Source: Zhihengliuella salsuginis | Lineage (GTDB): Bacteria > Actinomycetota > Actinomycetes > Actinomycetales > Micrococcaceae | DNA: 64,000 nt | Direction: 5' to 3' | Assembly: GCF_014651715.1 (NCBI RefSeq) | Contig: NZ_BMXK01000012.1 | Span: 62,001-126,000 of the forward strand | Shown here: positions 61,922 to 64,000 of the stretch, in pieces | Layout of the letters: each line of letters opens with the position of its first letter | Numbering within the stretch: the stretch's first letter is position 1 | Notes under the pieces: model-generated | What the model was told of the DNA's origin: nothing | The model's input: the letters and a program-made list of their open reading frames with translations, nothing else | Database searches by the model: none | Program-made: the position numbers and the translations under genes

Positions 61922-61942
61922 GCAGTAATCTTGGTGTACTGC
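61922..61942. promoter_or_regulatory. Inverted repeat upstream of rel
   Basis: GCAGTA (61922-61927) and TACTGC (61937-61942) are perfect inverted arms separated by nine bases, about 52 bases before the rel start. It could be an operator or part of the promoter (TAATCT overlaps the left arm). No known regulator site is recognised. Confidence 0.3.
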
Positions 61943-61994
61943 CTCCGATGTGACTTGCATCGACGGGTGGGCAGCGGACGGAAAGGAGTCGCTC

Positions 61995-64000
61995 GTGGCT
62001 GAGCAACGTGCAGGTGCTTCTGCCGGACAGGGGCGTCGAGGGCGTCCCCTGTCGCGCCTCGCCCGCCTCGCGGGCCGGACTCCCTCGGGACAACCTCCGA
62101 TCCTTGAACCGCTGCTGCGGACCGTGCGGGCCAACAGTCCGCGCGAAGATCTGGACCTGATCACCCGCGCATTCACCGTTGCCGAGCGCCAGCACGAGGG
62201 GCAGAAGCGCAAGAGCGGCGACCCGTACATCACCCACCCCGTCGCCGTGGCCACCATCCTGGCGGAGATGGGCATGACCGGCACCACGCTCGCTGCCGCC
62301 CTGCTCCACGACACGGTCGAGGACACGGACTACTCGCTCGATCAGCTCACGCGGGAGTTCGGTCCGGAAGTCGCCATGCTCGTCGACGGCGTCACCAAGC
62401 TGGACAAGGTGAAGTTCGGCGACGCGGCACAGGCCGAAACCGTCAGGAAGATGGTCATCGCGATGGCCCGGGACATCCGGGTCCTCCTGATCAAATTGGC
62501 CGACAGGCTCCACAATGCGCGAACGTGGCGCTACGTCTCGCCGAAATCGAGTGCCCGGAAAGCGCGCGAGACCCTCGAGATCTTCGCTCCGCTCGCGCAC
62601 CGGCTCGGCATGAACACCATCAAGTGGGAGCTCGAGGACCTGTCCTTCGCAGCGCTGCACCCGAAGGTCTACGAAGAGATCGTCCGTCTCGTGGGAGACC
62701 GCACGCCCGAACGCGAGAAGTACCTGTCGACGGTCCGCACGCGCATCGGCGACGATCTCCACCAGGCCAAGATCAAGGCGACCGTCACCGGCCGCCCGAA
62801 GCACTACTACTCGATCTATCAGAAGATGGTCGTCCGCGGCAAAGAGTTCAACGACATCCACGACCTGATGGGTGTCCGCGTGCTCGTCGATTCCGTCCGC
62901 GACTGCTACGCGGCTCTGGGCACCCTGCATGCTCGCTGGAACCCGCTCCCGGGCCGGTTCAAGGACTACATCGCGATGCCGAAGTTCAACATGTACCAGT
63001 CGTTGCACACGACGGTGATCGGCCCCGGGGGCAAGCCGGTGGAGATCCAGATCCGAACCCACGACATGCACCGCCGCGCCGAGTACGGTGTGGCCGCCCA
63101 CTGGAAGTACAAGCAGGGCGCCGCGCCGGCCGAAGCTCCGGGCGATGGCGAGGACATGGGCTGGCTCAAGAGCCTGATGGACTGGCAGCAGGAGACGCGC
63201 GATCCGGGCGAGTTCCTCGACAGCCTGCGATTCGAGATCAATGCGGCGGAAGTCTTCGTCTTCACGCCCAAGGGCGAGGTCATGGCGCTTCCCGCGGGTT
63301 CGACGCCGGTCGACTTCGCCTACTCTGTCCACACTGAAGTCGGCCACCGCACGATCGGCGCGCGCGTCAACGGCAAGCTCGTGCCACTGACCAGCGAACT
63401 CCACCACGGCGACTGGGTCGAGATCTTCACATCCAAAGCCGAGGGAGCCGGCCCGAGCCAGGACTGGCAGGGATTCGTCAAGAGCGCCCGGGCCCGCAGC
63501 AAGATCCGCCAGTGGTTCAGCAAGGAACGCCGCGAAGAGGCGATCGACAAGGGCAAGGAGCTCCTGACGCGGGAGCTGCGCAAGAACAACCTGCCGCTGC
63601 AGAAGCTGATGACGCACGATACGCTCTCCGCCGTGGCCCACGAAATGCGCCACCACGACATCGCGGCCCTCTACGCGGCCGTCGGGGACGGCCACACGTC
63701 GGCGCAGAACGTCATCGAGCACTTGCAGGCGATGACCGTGGAGGCCCACGAGGACGAATCCGAATTCGACGCGGCCTCGATCGCCGCGAACGCCAAACCA
63801 CGGTCGTCGACCAGCGACTCCGGTGTCATCGTCAAGGGCGCCGGGGACGTCATGGCCAAGCTCGCGCGGTGCTGCACCCCCGTCCCGCCGGACGAGATCT
63901 CGGGATTCGTGACCCGGGGCGCCGGCGTCTCCGTGCACCGCAAGGACTGCACGAACTTCCAGGCGCTCTCAGCCGAGGGCGAGCGCATCGTCGAGGTCGA
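61995..64000 (+). CDS. rel: Bifunctional (p)ppGpp synthetase/hydrolase Rel (3' end outside window)
   Basis: 668 codons are visible and the frame is still open at 64000. Rel makes and degrades the stringent-response alarmone. The N-terminal HD hydrolase is intact (HDTVED with His105, Asp106, Glu109 and Asp110), so hydrolysis is expected. The synthetase domain has [12 protein letters not shown] and [10 protein letters not shown] (Arg321-Asp324); this RXKD form marks bifunctional enzymes. The TGS domain ([15 protein letters not shown]) and the zinc-finger-type domain ([13 protein letters not shown]) follow. The C-terminal ACT domain lies beyond the window. GTG 61995 follows GAAAGGAG. Confidence 0.96.
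   Translation, partial: MAEQRAGASAGQGRRGRPLSRLARLAGRTPSGQPPILEPLLRTVRANSPREDLDLITRAFTVAERQHEGQKRKSGDPYITHPVAVATILAEMGMTGTTLAAALLHDTVEDTDYSLDQLTREFGPEVAMLVDGVTKLDKVKFGDAAQAETVRKMVIAMARDIRVLLIKLADRLHNARTWRYVSPKSSARKARETLEIFAPLAHRLGMNTIKWELEDLSFAALHPKVYEEIVRLVGDRTPEREKYLSTVRTRIGDDLHQAKIKATVTGRPKHYYSIYQKMVVRGKEFNDIHDLMGVRVLVDSVRDCYAALGTLHARWNPLPGRFKDYIAMPKFNMYQSLHTTVIGPGGKPVEIQIRTHDMHRRAEYGVAAHWKYKQGAAPAEAPGDGEDMGWLKSLMDWQQETRDPGEFLDSLRFEINAAEVFVFTPKGEVMALPAGSTPVDFAYSVHTEVGHRTIGARVNGKLVPLTSELHHGDWVEIFTSKAEGAGPSQDWQGFVKSARARSKIRQWFSKERREEAIDKGKELLTRELRKNNLPLQKLMTHDTLSAVAHEMRHHDIAALYAAVGDGHTSAQNVIEHLQAMTVEAHEDESEFDAASIAANAKPRSSTSDSGVIVKGAGDVMAKLARCCTPVPPDEISGFVTRGAGVSVHRKDCTNFQALSAEGERIVEV

Overview
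The window is chromosomal DNA of a high-GC Gram-positive bacterium, most likely a member of the Micrococcaceae (Actinomycetota; Arthrobacter/Micrococcus relatives). The evidence is the strong G/C bias at third codon positions, frequent GTG and some TTG starts, -10 boxes of the TANNNT type placed just before start codons, and actinobacterial marker genes: whiA, opcA, DUF3145, DUF2469, FtsY with an N-terminal membrane anchor, and a PIP-synthase-like CDP-alcohol phosphatidyltransferase. Almost everything is core housekeeping. I see no rRNA, tRNA, insertion sequence, prophage, CRISPR array or origin.

Layout. 1-12.9 kb: the 3' end of smc, an orphan asparagine-synthase-like gene, an MFS exporter on the minus strand, ftsY, an orphan SGNH-hydrolase-like gene, amtB-glnK, ffh, rpsP and khpA. 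13.0-21.8 kb: rimM-trmD, rplS, two tandem signal peptidases, rnhB, a DUF2469 gene, then yraN-comM-dprA-xerC. 22-32 kb: DUF3145, a PrsW-like protease divergent from a short GntR regulator, uvrA, a HAD phosphatase with a PlsC-like acyltransferase, uvrC, rapZ, yvcK and whiA. 33.6-38.1 kb: sodA and the glycolytic set gap-pgk-tpiA with secG. 38.2-45.7 kb, minus strand: tkt-tal-pgi-zwf-opcA, the pentose-phosphate operon, divergent from ctaB. 47-64 kb: thrS, a HIT gene, pgsA, pdxS, a GNAT gene and an M3 peptidase (both minus), pdxT-yebC-ruvCAB, yajC-secD-secF and the 5' part of rel.

Functional themes. Protein export and targeting recur (ftsY, ffh, two lepB genes, secG, yajC-secD-secF). DNA repair is represented by uvrA, uvrC, ruvCAB, dprA and comM; LexA-box-like sequences lie at the uvrA and ruvA promoters. 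Central carbon flow is encoded almost completely in two convergent units, lower glycolysis (+) and the pentose-phosphate pathway (-), separated by a perfect 20-bp hairpin.

Non-coding points of interest. The region upstream of gap (about 34486-34752) can fold into five consecutive hairpins, with one segment able to choose between two partners, so it is a candidate cis-regulatory RNA or small RNA. Long, perfect intergenic hairpins without a T-run recur as the apparent terminators. Several genes expected beside their usual partners in related genomes (glnD, pgl, rbpA, patA/pimA) are absent, which suggests local genome compaction. The two orphan genes flanking the MFS-ftsY pair are the only genes whose role I could not place; no complete undescribed multi-gene system is evident.
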